From assembly GCA_964566545.1 (NCBI GenBank), contig CAZMIX010000013.1, positions 1 through 49,101 of the forward strand: 49,101 nucleotides of DNA, read 5' to 3'. Positions 25,060-33,158 of this stretch are shown here, piece after piece. A model generated the notes under the pieces. The model searched no databases, was not told where the DNA came from, and saw only the letters and a list, made by a program, of their open reading frames with translations. This stretch comes from JAEYFP01 sp964566545. Its GTDB lineage: Bacteria > Bacillota > Clostridia > Lachnospirales > Lachnospiraceae. The position numbers and the translations under genes were made by a program. Positions within the stretch are counted from its first letter, which is position 1. Each line of letters begins with the position of its first letter.

Positions 25060-25132
25060 GACAACCGTGCTTCGCAAAAATAGCAATAAATGGTCGGAGT
25101 GCGAAAGAATAAATTGACATAAGAGGATTTAC

Positions 25133-26359
25133 ATGAAGAAGAAAAGGCTGACAAGCTGGGAGAGGAGACAGCGCAGAAGAATCAGGCTCATTAGCCGTAT
25201 GATTTTGTTTTGTGTATTCTGTGTAGCCGCCGTATTTGCGGTGGTGAGTTTTCTTCCCTATGAAACGATGGATATTAGTGAATACTTTTCAGTAAGCTAT
25301 GAAGGCTATAATACAAAAGGCTTTGCAGCGCTGACGGTAGATGAAGAAAAGCTAAATGAGACGGTAGCACTTGTAAAGGATGATTATAAAAAGGCGCTGT
25401 TCCATATCAATGAATGCAGCGATACGGAGTATGACAGTTTTGTAAAAAGCATTTCGGCGAAAGTGGAAAATGCGGAAAATCTGAGTAATGGAAGTAAATT
25501 TACGATCTGCTATTATTATGATGAGGCACTTGCAAAGAAACTAAAGATTAAGGTGCTTTCCAAGAATGAGGAGGTCACTGTATCGGGTCTTGCGACAGCC
25601 GCATTTTTGGAAAAGGAAGATTTGTTTCAGGATATCGAAGTGAGCTTCAGCGGCATTTCTCCGAATATTACAATGGAGATTACCAACCACAGCACGAATG
25701 CTTTTATTCGCAGTATGGTGTTTAATCCCGAGGAGTTTAAAGAATATTATTCAACAGGAGAGGTTGTAAGAATCCGAGCTTATTTCAGCGAGGAAGAATG
25801 TCTGCGGCAAAACTATTGCGTCGATACGCCATCTCAGGAATGCGTCATGGAGTACACAGTGGAGGGGACGGATTCCTATGTGACGTCTGCCGGCGAGCTG
25901 ACACAGGATATGCTCAAAGAGGCGGTTGCGGCAGGAAAGACAGCCTTTACGGATACCAATGCCAACGAATACGGTGTCAGGATTTTTATTGAGGCTCACC
26001 TTGTGCCGGTGTATATTAATAAGAAGGCGACATTTGAATGGCTGACACCATCGCTGATATCGGCCTATTTTAAGTCGGTCAGGCCGGAGGCGGCCGGGGA
26101 GAACGGCAACAATTTCAATGATTTGGATTTGATTTATTTTATTAAGCTGACACAAGCAGATGGTGTGACATGCGATGCCGAAGCAGTTGTTCGATTCAGC
26201 AATATTATCATAAAATCGGACGGCACCCTTGAATACGATCTATCTGTCCCAAAGGTCATCTCCGCCTCTCACAGCAATTCCAGCATTGTCAAAAATGTTG
26301 TCACCAAATATGAGGGCATCTACAATATTGAAAAACTAAATTACAGCGAATATTATTGA
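25133..26359 (+). CDS. Membrane-anchored extracellular protein with two related beta-rich modules, function unknown
   Basis: A 408-residue protein I cannot name. A very basic N-terminus (KKKRLTSWERRQRRRIRLI) is followed by one membrane helix at about 23-41, so the bulk should lie outside. Two modules look alike: YFSVSYEGYNTKGFAAL (about 52-68) with FTICYYYDEALAKKLKI (about 122), then IEVSFSGISPNITMEI (about 166) with VRIRAYFSEEECLRQNY (about 210). Such EGYN-type beta modules occur in unclassified surface proteins of Clostridia and look Ig-like. The C-terminal third is a separate region ending in Ser/Asn-rich sequence. It has its own promoter and is followed 24 bases later by the dihydropyrimidinase gene. 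Confidence 0.75.
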   Translation: MKKKRLTSWERRQRRRIRLISRMILFCVFCVAAVFAVVSFLPYETMDISEYFSVSYEGYNTKGFAALTVDEEKLNETVALVKDDYKKALFHINECSDTEYDSFVKSISAKVENAENLSNGSKFTICYYYDEALAKKLKIKVLSKNEEVTVSGLATAAFLEKEDLFQDIEVSFSGISPNITMEITNHSTNAFIRSMVFNPEEFKEYYSTGEVVRIRAYFSEEECLRQNYCVDTPSQECVMEYTVEGTDSYVTSAGELTQDMLKEAVAAGKTAFTDTNANEYGVRIFIEAHLVPVYINKKATFEWLTPSLISAYFKSVRPEAAGENGNNFNDLDLIYFIKLTQADGVTCDAEAVVRFSNIIIKSDGTLEYDLSVPKVISASHSNSSIVKNVVTKYEGIYNIEKLNYSEYY

Positions 26360-26383
26360 AGAAGACAGGGGGAGGAATTACTC

Positions 26384-27746
26384 ATGGACGCATTTGAGAA
26401 GGTGGTCAAAAACGGGACGATTGTTACGGCATCGGATACCTACCGGGCCGATATCGGTATATCAGGTGGAAAGATTGCGGCCATCGGGGAAAATCTAGAC
26501 GGCGCACAAGTCGTTGATGCTGCGGGGTGCTATATTCTGCCTGGCGGCATAGATGTCCATACACATTTAGATATGCAGCTGAACGAAGAGCTGACGTCTG
26601 CCGATGATTTTGAAACGGGCTCCATAGCGGCAGCGATCGGCGGCACCACTTCTTTTATAGACTATGCATGTCAGCCGCGGGGAGGAACGCTGCGGGCTGC
26701 ACTTGAGATATGGAAGGAAAAGGGCAGGAAATCCTGTCTGGATTACGGGTTGCACATTGCGGTGACGAGAGCCGATGAAGAGACGCTTGCTGAAATGGAA
26801 GAAATGGTGCGCGAAGGAGTGACAAGTTTTAAGGTTTATCTCGTCTATGATATGCGTGTTAAGGATGAGGAGCTTTTAAAAATACTTGAGAAATCGAAAG
26901 AATGCGGAGCCCTGGTAACGGTTCACTGTGAGAATTATGATGTGATCAAGCATTTGACGCAAGGACTCTTAAAGGAAGGAAAGACCGAACCAAAATACCA
27001 TCCCGTTTCGCGTCCGGCCAAGTGCGAGGGCGAGGCGGTGAATCGGGTTCTTGAATTGGCCGCAATTGTGGGTGGTCTATATTGTGCATAATACGTGCAG
27101 GGAAGGCGTGAGACGGATTAAGGAGGCACAGGAAAATGGACAGACGGTGCTCGCCGAAACCTGTCCGCAGTATTTATTTTTGACGGATGCCGTCTATGAA
27201 AAACCGGATTTTGAGGGGGCAAAATATGTCATGTCTCCCCCGCTCAGAAAAGAAGCGGATACGGTTTATTTATGGGAGCAGCTCAAAGACGGTACATTGC
27301 AGGTCGTAGCAACCGATCACTGCCCCTTTTCCTTTGAAGAAAAAAAACGTGGTCTGCATGACTTTTCTATAATACCAAACGGCGGAACAGGCATCGAGGA
27401 GCGGATGCCGTTAATGCTGTCCGAGGGACTAAAGCATGGGCTGACGCTGAACCGGATCGTAGAAGTGACTTCGCTTAATCCGGCTAAAATTTTCGGTATG
27501 TATCCGCAGAAGGGTACAATTGCACCGGGCTCCGATGCGGATCTGGTTCTGTATGATCCAAGCAGAGAACTAACGATTACGAAAGCAGCATTACATGAAA
27601 ATGTAGATTATACGGTATATGAAGGCATTTCTATCAAAGGCTGTCCGGTCATGACGCTTTTGCGAGGAGAGATCATTGTAAAAGAGGGTGTTTATGTCGG
27701 AGAACGGGGAAGAGGACAATTTTTAAAAAGAGGAAAAGGAATCTAA
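26384..27746 (+). pseudogene. hydA: Dihydropyrimidinase / hydantoinase, frameshifted
   Basis: A D-hydantoinase/dihydropyrimidinase of the amidohydrolase superfamily, which opens the ring of dihydrouracil or hydantoins. The first part (26384-27091) holds His59 and His61 (DVHTHLDM), Lys150 (SFKVYLVYD, the residue carboxylated in the family) and His181 (TVHCEN). The second part continues in another frame from about 27078 with YIVHNTCREG, ETCPQYLFLT and TDHCPFSFEEKK. All metal and catalytic residues are thus present across both frames, and the joined product has normal family length. The shift falls between 27070 and 27078, where the first frame reaches a stop at 27089-27091. Two missing bases or one extra base would explain it. 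There is no slippery sequence. It may be a recent mutation or a draft error. Confidence 0.85.
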
Positions 27747-27747
27747 C

Positions 27748-27772
27748 AAAAGGGTCTGTAAGACCCTTTTTT
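27748..27772 (+). terminator. Rho-independent terminator after the dihydropyrimidinase gene
   Basis: A 10-bp perfect stem, AAAAGGGTCT (27748-27757) with AGACCCTTTT (27761-27770), with a 3-base loop and T residues running to 27772. Confidence 0.88.
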
Positions 27773-27891
27773 GTGTTTGCGCGCCATGGAAAACAGCATA
27801 TGCAGGGGCAAGAATTGCCTACTCGATTGCGAATAATCAGAAATTAAGAGAGAAAATAAAAAATTTTATCGATTTTAGCGAATTATTACTC

Positions 27892-27921
27892 TTGTCTGTA
27901 AAATTGATCCTTGACTATACT
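27892..27921 (+). promoter_or_regulatory. Candidate vegetative promoter for spo0A
   Basis: TTGTCT (27892-27897) and TATACT (27916-27921) with an 18-base spacer. A small hairpin TGCCG/CGGCA (27936-27940 with 27953-27957) lies between it and the start codon. A SigH promoter, expected from B. subtilis, was not recognised. Confidence 0.4.
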
Positions 27922-27987
27922 GTAATATGTGAGGGTGCCGCTCATATTTTGACGGCAGACTATTAAAATAGAAAGGACTATGACACA

Positions 27988-28788
27988 ATGGAGAAGTTGA
28001 ATGTAGCTATTTTTGACGACAACAGAAGAATGCTGGAGGTAGTAACAGATGTTTTAGCAAACGATAGCGAAATGGATGTAGTGGGGCATGCGGATAATGG
28101 GGAAGATGCATACGCGATCATCAAGAACAAGGAGCCGGATGTTGTGCTTTTGGATTTGATTTTACCAAAGCTTGACGGGCTGGAGATTATGCAAAGAGTG
28201 AAAAAAGACAATACGATCAAAAAAATACCATCGTTTATTGTACTCTCTGCAGTTGGTGACGAACAGATCACGGAGGATGCGTTTCGACTCGGGGCAAAAT
28301 ATTTTATTTTAAAGCCTTTTAATCCGGAATCGGTAAAAAATCGTATTAAAATGTTTAAGGAGGATTACAGAAGAAGTGTGACCCATGAAGTCGTCTATGA
28401 GAAAAAGGCGGAAGAATCAAATGTTGAAGTGAATTTGGAGAGCGACGTTACAAATATTATTCACGAAATAGGTGTTCCGGCGCATATTAAGGGTTACCAG
28501 TATTTGCGAGATGCGATCATGATGTCGGTCAACGATATGGACATGCTCAATTCTATCACGAAGGTGCTGTATCCGACTATCGCAAAACGTTATCAGACGA
28601 CACCGAGCAGAGTAGAGAGAGCAATTCGCCATGCAATTGAGGTCGCATGGAGCAGGGGAAAGATGGATACGATCGACGAGTTGTTCGGCTATACGATACA
28701 TATGGGTAAAGGAAAACCGACCAATTCGGAGTTTATCGCCCTGATTGCGGACAAGATTCGGATCCAGTATCGCATGAATAGGAAATAG
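27988..28788 (+). CDS. spo0A: Sporulation master response regulator Spo0A
   Basis: Spo0A, when phosphorylated, switches the cell to sporulation and also controls solvent, toxin or biofilm genes in Clostridia. The 266-residue protein has a receiver domain with acidic pocket Asp10-Asp11, the phospho-acceptor Asp56 (VVLLDLILPKLDG), and the KP dipeptide in YFILKPF; a linker; and the highly conserved C-terminal DNA-binding domain (from about TNIIHEIGVPAHIKGYQYLR), including the recognition helix region TPSRVERAIRHAIEVAW. AAAGGACTATGACACA precedes ATG 27988. It follows a terminator and stands as its own unit, not coupled to spoIVB. Confidence 0.98.
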   Translation: MEKLNVAIFDDNRRMLEVVTDVLANDSEMDVVGHADNGEDAYAIIKNKEPDVVLLDLILPKLDGLEIMQRVKKDNTIKKIPSFIVLSAVGDEQITEDAFRLGAKYFILKPFNPESVKNRIKMFKEDYRRSVTHEVVYEKKAEESNVEVNLESDVTNIIHEIGVPAHIKGYQYLRDAIMMSVNDMDMLNSITKVLYPTIAKRYQTTPSRVERAIRHAIEVAWSRGKMDTIDELFGYTIHMGKGKPTNSEFIALIADKIRIQYRMNRK

Positions 28789-28864
28789 GATTTTCTTCTT
28801 TTCTTCTATTCCCTTCTCGTGTATAATAATGGGGTAGCATATTCCGAGAGGGAGGTTTCATTTC

Positions 28865-30307
28865 ATGAAGAAAATTTTATTTGCCGCATCGGAGGGTGTG
28901 CCCTTTATAAAAACAGGCGGTTTGGCGGATGTCATTGGTTCTCTGCCCAAATGCTTTGATCAAAGATACTTCGATGTCCGTGTCATTATGCCAAAGTATT
29001 CATGTATTTCACAGGAATACCGGGACAAGATGACATACGTCGATCATTTTTATATGGATATCGGAAAAAAAACGCAGTATGTAGGTGTATTTGAGCTGGT
29101 TTATGAAGGGATTTCCTTTTATTTTGTAGACAATGAGTATTATTTTTTGGGAGATAAGCCCTATGGCGGTTTGCTTTGGGATTTGGAGAAATTTGCATTC
29201 TTTTCCAAGGCGGCGCTTTCTGTGCTTCCCGTGGTAGATTTTAGACCCGATATCATCCATTGTCATGACTGGCAGACCGGTTTGATTCCCGTATTTTTAA
29301 AGGAGCGCTTCCATGAGGGCGAATTCTTTAGGAATGTGAAGTCCATTATGACAATTCATAATCTGAAATTCCAAGGCGTTTGGGATGCTAAGACCGTGAA
29401 GGAATTGACAGGGCTGCCCGAGTATTTTTTCACCCCGGATAAGCTGGAAGCTTATAAAGACGGTAATTTATTAAAGGGAGGTCTTGTGTTTGCGGATGCA
29501 ATCACGACGGTCAGCAAGACGTATGCGGAGGAAATTAAACAGCCGTTTTATGGAGAAGGGCTGGATGGGCTGCTGCGTGCGAGAAGCAACGATCTTCGCG
29601 GCATCTTAAACGGGATTGATTACGAAGAGTACGATCCGCAAACAGATGCCTATATTGTCAATCCATATAATGCGAGGGATTTCAGAAAAGAAAAAAATAA
29701 AAACAAACGGGCGCTGCAGGCGGAGCTTGGTTTGGAGCAGGATCATAATAAGTTTATGATCGGTATCGTCAGCCGCCTGACAGATCAAAAGGGTTTTGAC
29801 CTGATTTCCTGTGTGATGGACAAGTTGTGCAGGATGGATGTCCAACTTGTCATACTCGGTACGGGAGAAGAGCAGTACGAGAACATGTTCCGGCACTATG
29901 ACTGGAAATATGCCAATCAGGTATCCGCTAATATTTATTATTCAGAGGCGGTTTCCCACAAGATCTATGCATCGGCGGATGCGTTTTTGATGCCGTCCTT
30001 ATTTGAACCGTGCGGACTTTCGCAGCTGATGGCGCTCCGCTACGGGACGATTCCGATTGTTCGGGAGACCGGCGGCCTAAAGGATACGGTGGAGCCTTAT
30101 AACGAGTATGAGAGCACTGGAACCGGCTTTAGCTTCACTAATTACAACGCGCATGAGATGCTAAATACGGTGCGCTACGCGCAGAATATTTATGCAAATA
30201 AAAAGCGTGAGTGGAACAAGATGGTGGACAGGGCGATGGCGGCGGATTTTTCCTGGCAGGTATCCGCTTTAAAATATCAGGAAATGTATGATTGGCTTGT
30301 TCCCTGA
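28865..30307 (+). CDS. glgA: Glycogen synthase (ADP-glucose type)
   Basis: GlgA extends alpha-1,4-glucan chains from ADP-glucose. The 480-residue GT5-family protein has the ADP-glucose motif KTGGLADV (residues 16-23), the IHCHDWQTGLIP segment, MTIHNLKFQG, the NGIDYEEYDP motif, and the C-terminal EPCGLSQLMALRYGTIPIVRETGGL with the catalytic glutamate. No other glg genes are nearby, so it is separated from a glycogen operon here. TATAAT at 28822-28827, without a clear -35, may be its promoter; GGGAGG lies before ATG 28865. It is convergent with rqcH. Confidence 0.95.
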   Translation: MKKILFAASEGVPFIKTGGLADVIGSLPKCFDQRYFDVRVIMPKYSCISQEYRDKMTYVDHFYMDIGKKTQYVGVFELVYEGISFYFVDNEYYFLGDKPYGGLLWDLEKFAFFSKAALSVLPVVDFRPDIIHCHDWQTGLIPVFLKERFHEGEFFRNVKSIMTIHNLKFQGVWDAKTVKELTGLPEYFFTPDKLEAYKDGNLLKGGLVFADAITTVSKTYAEEIKQPFYGEGLDGLLRARSNDLRGILNGIDYEEYDPQTDAYIVNPYNARDFRKEKNKNKRALQAELGLEQDHNKFMIGIVSRLTDQKGFDLISCVMDKLCRMDVQLVILGTGEEQYENMFRHYDWKYANQVSANIYYSEAVSHKIYASADAFLMPSLFEPCGLSQLMALRYGTIPIVRETGGLKDTVEPYNEYESTGTGFSFTNYNAHEMLNTVRYAQNIYANKKREWNKMVDRAMAADFSWQVSALKYQEMYDWLVP

Positions 30308-30331
30308 TTCCCGTTTGGCGTACGGCGCATA

Positions 30332-30371
30332 AAAATAACCCGGCTTCTTTTTATGGAAGTTGGGTTATTTT
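30332..30371. terminator. Bidirectional terminator between glgA and rqcH
   Basis: A 16-bp stem pairs 30332-30347 with 30356-30371 (two G-T pairs, 8-base loop). A-rich and T-rich ends give a U-tract in both directions. The rqcH stop codon (30351-30353) lies in the loop, so one arm encodes the last residues of RqcH. Confidence 0.85.
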
Positions 30372-32087
30372 ACTAATATCAGGCGATGCAATTAGGGAGT
30401 AATTCGTGTAATAGACGACAAAGCCGGGTTTGCTGCCGCTTGGCTTCCTAATGTGCTTTTTTTCCGCATAGTCGATTTCCACCTTTCCCTGCTCTCGTCC
30501 TCCGGAATAGTAAGCGGCCAGGCTTGCGGCCTCTTCAAATGTCCGGTCGGACAGTTCTTCGCCGTTTGATTTGACGATGACATGGGAACCGGGGGTGCCC
30601 TTTGCATGGAACCACCAGTCATTTCCCGACGCAAATTTAAACGTAAGCTCCTCATTTTGGTAATTATTTTTTCCGACATAAATGTGGTAGCCGTCGCTGC
30701 TGAGATAATGAAAGGGCTTACTTGTGACCTTCACCTTTTTCAAGTGGCTCTTTCTACGGATATAACCGCATTCTACGAGTTCCTCCTTAATTTCCGTCAG
30801 ATCCTCTTCGAGCAGCGCAATGTCTAAGGAGGTGGCAATGGATTTTAAGTGCTCGATTTCCTTCTGCGTCTCAGCGGCCTGTTCACCGACCGCTTCCAGT
30901 GTCCGTTTCAGCTTGTTGTATTTTTCAAAATATTTTTTTGCATTTTCTGCGGGAGTAAGTGTTTCGTCCAGCGGGATCGTGATTGCTTCATTCGTGTAAT
31001 AATTGTCGGCCTCCAAAGCTTTGCAGCCGGAGGGAAGTCCGTAGCCGTAAGTATTGATCAATTCGCCGTAAACCTTATAGGTATCCTTCTTCTCGGTGTC
31101 CTTTAGCTGCTTTCGCTGCAGCTCATATTTTTTGACGTTCCGCTCAAGCGCGGTCTGTACGATCTTGCGCAGATCGGCGGATTTCTGGCGAATGCGCGTG
31201 ACAGTATTCTTTTTTGCATAATAGGTTTCGAGAATATAAGAAATAGAAGGGTTGGAAAGCATATCCAGATCCTTATATTGCGTCAGCGGCAGTGCTGCAA
31301 ATTCGACAGGGATATCCCCTTTCAAAACAATGTTAGCCGCAAAATTTTTCTTTGATACCGCCTCCATCAACCAGAGAAAATGATTGTATAAATGCAGCAG
31401 AAGCTCGCTGCTCAGCGTATTTGCCGGCATGGAGGAATCGATGGAGGCGCGAAACAACAGCTCTTCCGCCATGACGGGCGAAAACCCTGTCAGTGTCGTA
31501 TAGACCGCTTTTGCGACAGGCATCGGCTTTGCTGCCATCGCTGTTAAAAACTCCTCCTTTTTAACAGTAAACGGATCATATTTTTCCTGTGTCATCGGAA
31601 TAAAGTAATCCCTTCCCGGCAGCACCTCCCGAACAGAGCTGACGGCGCCGGAAATACGCTTGATACTGTCGATGACCGTATGATCGTCATTCAGGAAAAT
31701 AATATTGCTGTGCTTGCCCATGATTTCGACGGCAAGCGTTTTTTGACATAAATCACCGAGCTCATTCAGATGCTCGATATCAAACATGAGAATGCGTTCT
31801 AAGCCGGGCTGTCTGATCGCGGTAATACGCCCGTTCTGAACGTGCTTGCGCAGCAGCATGCAGAAATTAGGCGCCGTCATCGGGCTGGGCTTGTTTGTTT
31901 CTGTCAGATATAAAAACGGAAGGGAAGCACCTGCGGAAATCAGCAGCCGGTATTGTCCGTTTCCTGTTTTAATTGTCAGCAGCAGCTCGTCATTTTCGGG
32001 CTGTGCGATTTTATAAATTCTTCCGTCTAAGATTGTGCGCGAAAGCTCATCGGCAATGCACGCGATCGTAATTCCATCTAAAGCCAT
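30351..32087 (-). CDS. rqcH: Ribosome quality control protein RqcH (NFACT/FbpA family)
   Basis: RqcH binds obstructed 50S subunits carrying peptidyl-tRNA and adds C-terminal alanine tails that mark the chain for degradation. The 578-residue protein has the NFACT-N domain (GITIACIADELSRTILDGRI, MLLRKHVQNGRI, VEIMGKHSNIIF), helical coiled-coil regions, and the NFACT-R domain with WWFHAKGTPGSHVIVK and KPGSKPGFVVYYTNY-like C-terminus. Older annotation calls it fibronectin-binding protein. The residues equivalent to Asp97-Arg98 of B. subtilis RqcH, needed for tRNA recruitment, read Glu97-Arg98 here. It is divergent from yicC with its own promoter, as yloA lies near yloC in Bacillus. Confidence 0.94.
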   Translation of the reverse strand: MALDGITIACIADELSRTILDGRIYKIAQPENDELLLTIKTGNGQYRLLISAGASLPFLYLTETNKPSPMTAPNFCMLLRKHVQNGRITAIRQPGLERILMFDIEHLNELGDLCQKTLAVEIMGKHSNIIFLNDDHTVIDSIKRISGAVSSVREVLPGRDYFIPMTQEKYDPFTVKKEEFLTAMAAKPMPVAKAVYTTLTGFSPVMAEELLFRASIDSSMPANTLSSELLLHLYNHFLWLMEAVSKKNFAANIVLKGDIPVEFAALPLTQYKDLDMLSNPSISYILETYYAKKNTVTRIRQKSADLRKIVQTALERNVKKYELQRKQLKDTEKKDTYKVYGELINTYGYGLPSGCKALEADNYYTNEAITIPLDETLTPAENAKKYFEKYNKLKRTLEAVGEQAAETQKEIEHLKSIATSLDIALLEEDLTEIKEELVECGYIRRKSHLKKVKVTSKPFHYLSSDGYHIYVGKNNYQNEELTFKFASGNDWWFHAKGTPGSHVIVKSNGEELSDRTFEEAASLAAYYSGGREQGKVEIDYAEKKHIRKPSGSKPGFVVYYTNYSLIASPDISKITQLP

Positions 32088-32138
32088 AGAATACCTCTTC
32101 TATCCTGTGTTGGGGAATTCAAAATAATTCTCTAGTAC

Positions 32139-32167
32139 ATTATAGAAGAAAATGATCAGAAAAGCAA
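32139..32167 (-). promoter_or_regulatory. SigA-type promoter for rqcH
   Basis: On the minus strand, TTGCTT (32167-32162) and TATAAT (32144-32139) with a 17-base spacer, about 52 bases before the rqcH start. Its -35 lies 9 bases from the -35 of the divergent yicC promoter. Confidence 0.72.
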
Positions 32168-32176
32168 TTGGCTTGC

Positions 32177-32205
32177 TTGACGTTGTGAAAACGATAGACT
32201 ATAAT
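32177..32205 (+). promoter_or_regulatory. SigA-type promoter for yicC-gmk-rpoZ
   Basis: TTGACG (32177-32182) and a perfect TATAAT (32200-32205) with a 17-base spacer, 54 bases before the yicC start codon. Confidence 0.85.
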
Positions 32206-32259
32206 AAAAAATGATATGCAGCCGGAGAAAACAGTTGCACCTAAAGGAGAATACGGGAT

Positions 32260-33138
32260 ATGATAAAAAGCATGACGGGCTTTGGCCGCCAGGAAATTTC
32301 AGACGAGAACCGGAAAATTACCGTGGAAATGAAGGCGGTGAATCACAGATACCTTGATATCAACATCAAAATGCCCAAGAAACTCAGCTTTTTTGAAGCC
32401 TCCATGCGTAAGCTGTTAAAGGAATATATCCAGCGCGGCAAGGTGGATATTTTTATCACATATGAGGATTTTACGGAAAACAACTACAGCCTGAAATATA
32501 ATAAAGATATGGCAGGAGCCTATATGAAGTATCTGAGAGAAATGGCGGAGCACTTTTCCATCGAAAATGATATCCGGGTATCCGCTTTATCCCGTTATCC
32601 CGAGGTATTTTCTCTGGAAGAGCAGAATTTTGATGAAAAAGAGCTCTGGAACGACTTAGAAAAGGCTCTTCGCGGTGCCGCGAAGGAGTTTGCAGCAACG
32701 AGAATTACCGAGGGTGAGAATTTAAAGAATGATCTGATTTTAAAGCTTGACGGCATGTTAGAGCATGTTGCCTATATTTCGGAGCGTGCTCCGGAAATGA
32801 TTGCGGCATACCGTGCGAAGCTGACGGAAAGAGTTACGGAGCTTCTTGCGGATGCAAAAATCGAGGAAAGCAGGATTTTGACGGAGGTCACGCTGTTTGC
32901 GGACAAGATTTGTGTGGACGAGGAAATCGTCCGGCTAAGAAGCCACATTGAGCATATGAAGGTGACCCTCTTAGAGGGTGTAAGTGTCGGCAGAAAGCTG
33001 GACTTCATCGCACAGGAAATGAATCGTGAAGCCAATACGATTTTATCAAAAGCAAATGATTTGGATACATCCAATAGAGCGATTGATTTAAAGACAGATA
33101 TTGAAAAAGTGAGGGAGCAGATTCAGAATATCGAATAA
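32260..33138 (+). CDS. yicC: YicC family endoribonuclease
   Basis: YicC-family proteins are endoribonucleases linked to RNA turnover and stationary-phase stress survival. The 292-residue protein begins with the family signature MIKSMTGFGR, then VEMKAVNHRYLDINIKMPK, and ends with the conserved GRKLDFIAQEMNREANTILSKAND block (DUF1732). AAGGAGAATACGGG precedes the start. It leads a gene row (gmk, rpoZ, rimO, pgsA, cinA) with short spacings. The remA gene found between yicC and gmk in Bacillus is missing; only 20 bases separate the two here. Confidence 0.93.
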   Translation: MIKSMTGFGRQEISDENRKITVEMKAVNHRYLDINIKMPKKLSFFEASMRKLLKEYIQRGKVDIFITYEDFTENNYSLKYNKDMAGAYMKYLREMAEHFSIENDIRVSALSRYPEVFSLEEQNFDEKELWNDLEKALRGAAKEFAATRITEGENLKNDLILKLDGMLEHVAYISERAPEMIAAYRAKLTERVTELLADAKIEESRILTEVTLFADKICVDEEIVRLRSHIEHMKVTLLEGVSVGRKLDFIAQEMNREANTILSKANDLDTSNRAIDLKTDIEKVREQIQNIE

Positions 33139-33158
33139 AATCAGGTGGTGAGAATCCA

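Noticed and set aside
24749..25117. A 122-codon plus-strand frame across the end of the 5'-nucleotidase gene
   Set aside because: Most of it is an alternative frame of a real gene, and the rest covers the promoter of the next gene. The product has no recognisable features.
26384..27746. Programmed frameshift in the dihydropyrimidinase gene
   Set aside because: The junction GGTGGTCTATAT is not a slippery sequence, there is no stimulatory hairpin or internal ribosome site, and this enzyme family is not known to use frameshifting.
30351..32087. Fibronectin-binding adhesin
   Set aside because: The protein has no signal peptide or anchor and shows the NFACT domains of the cytoplasmic RqcH family.
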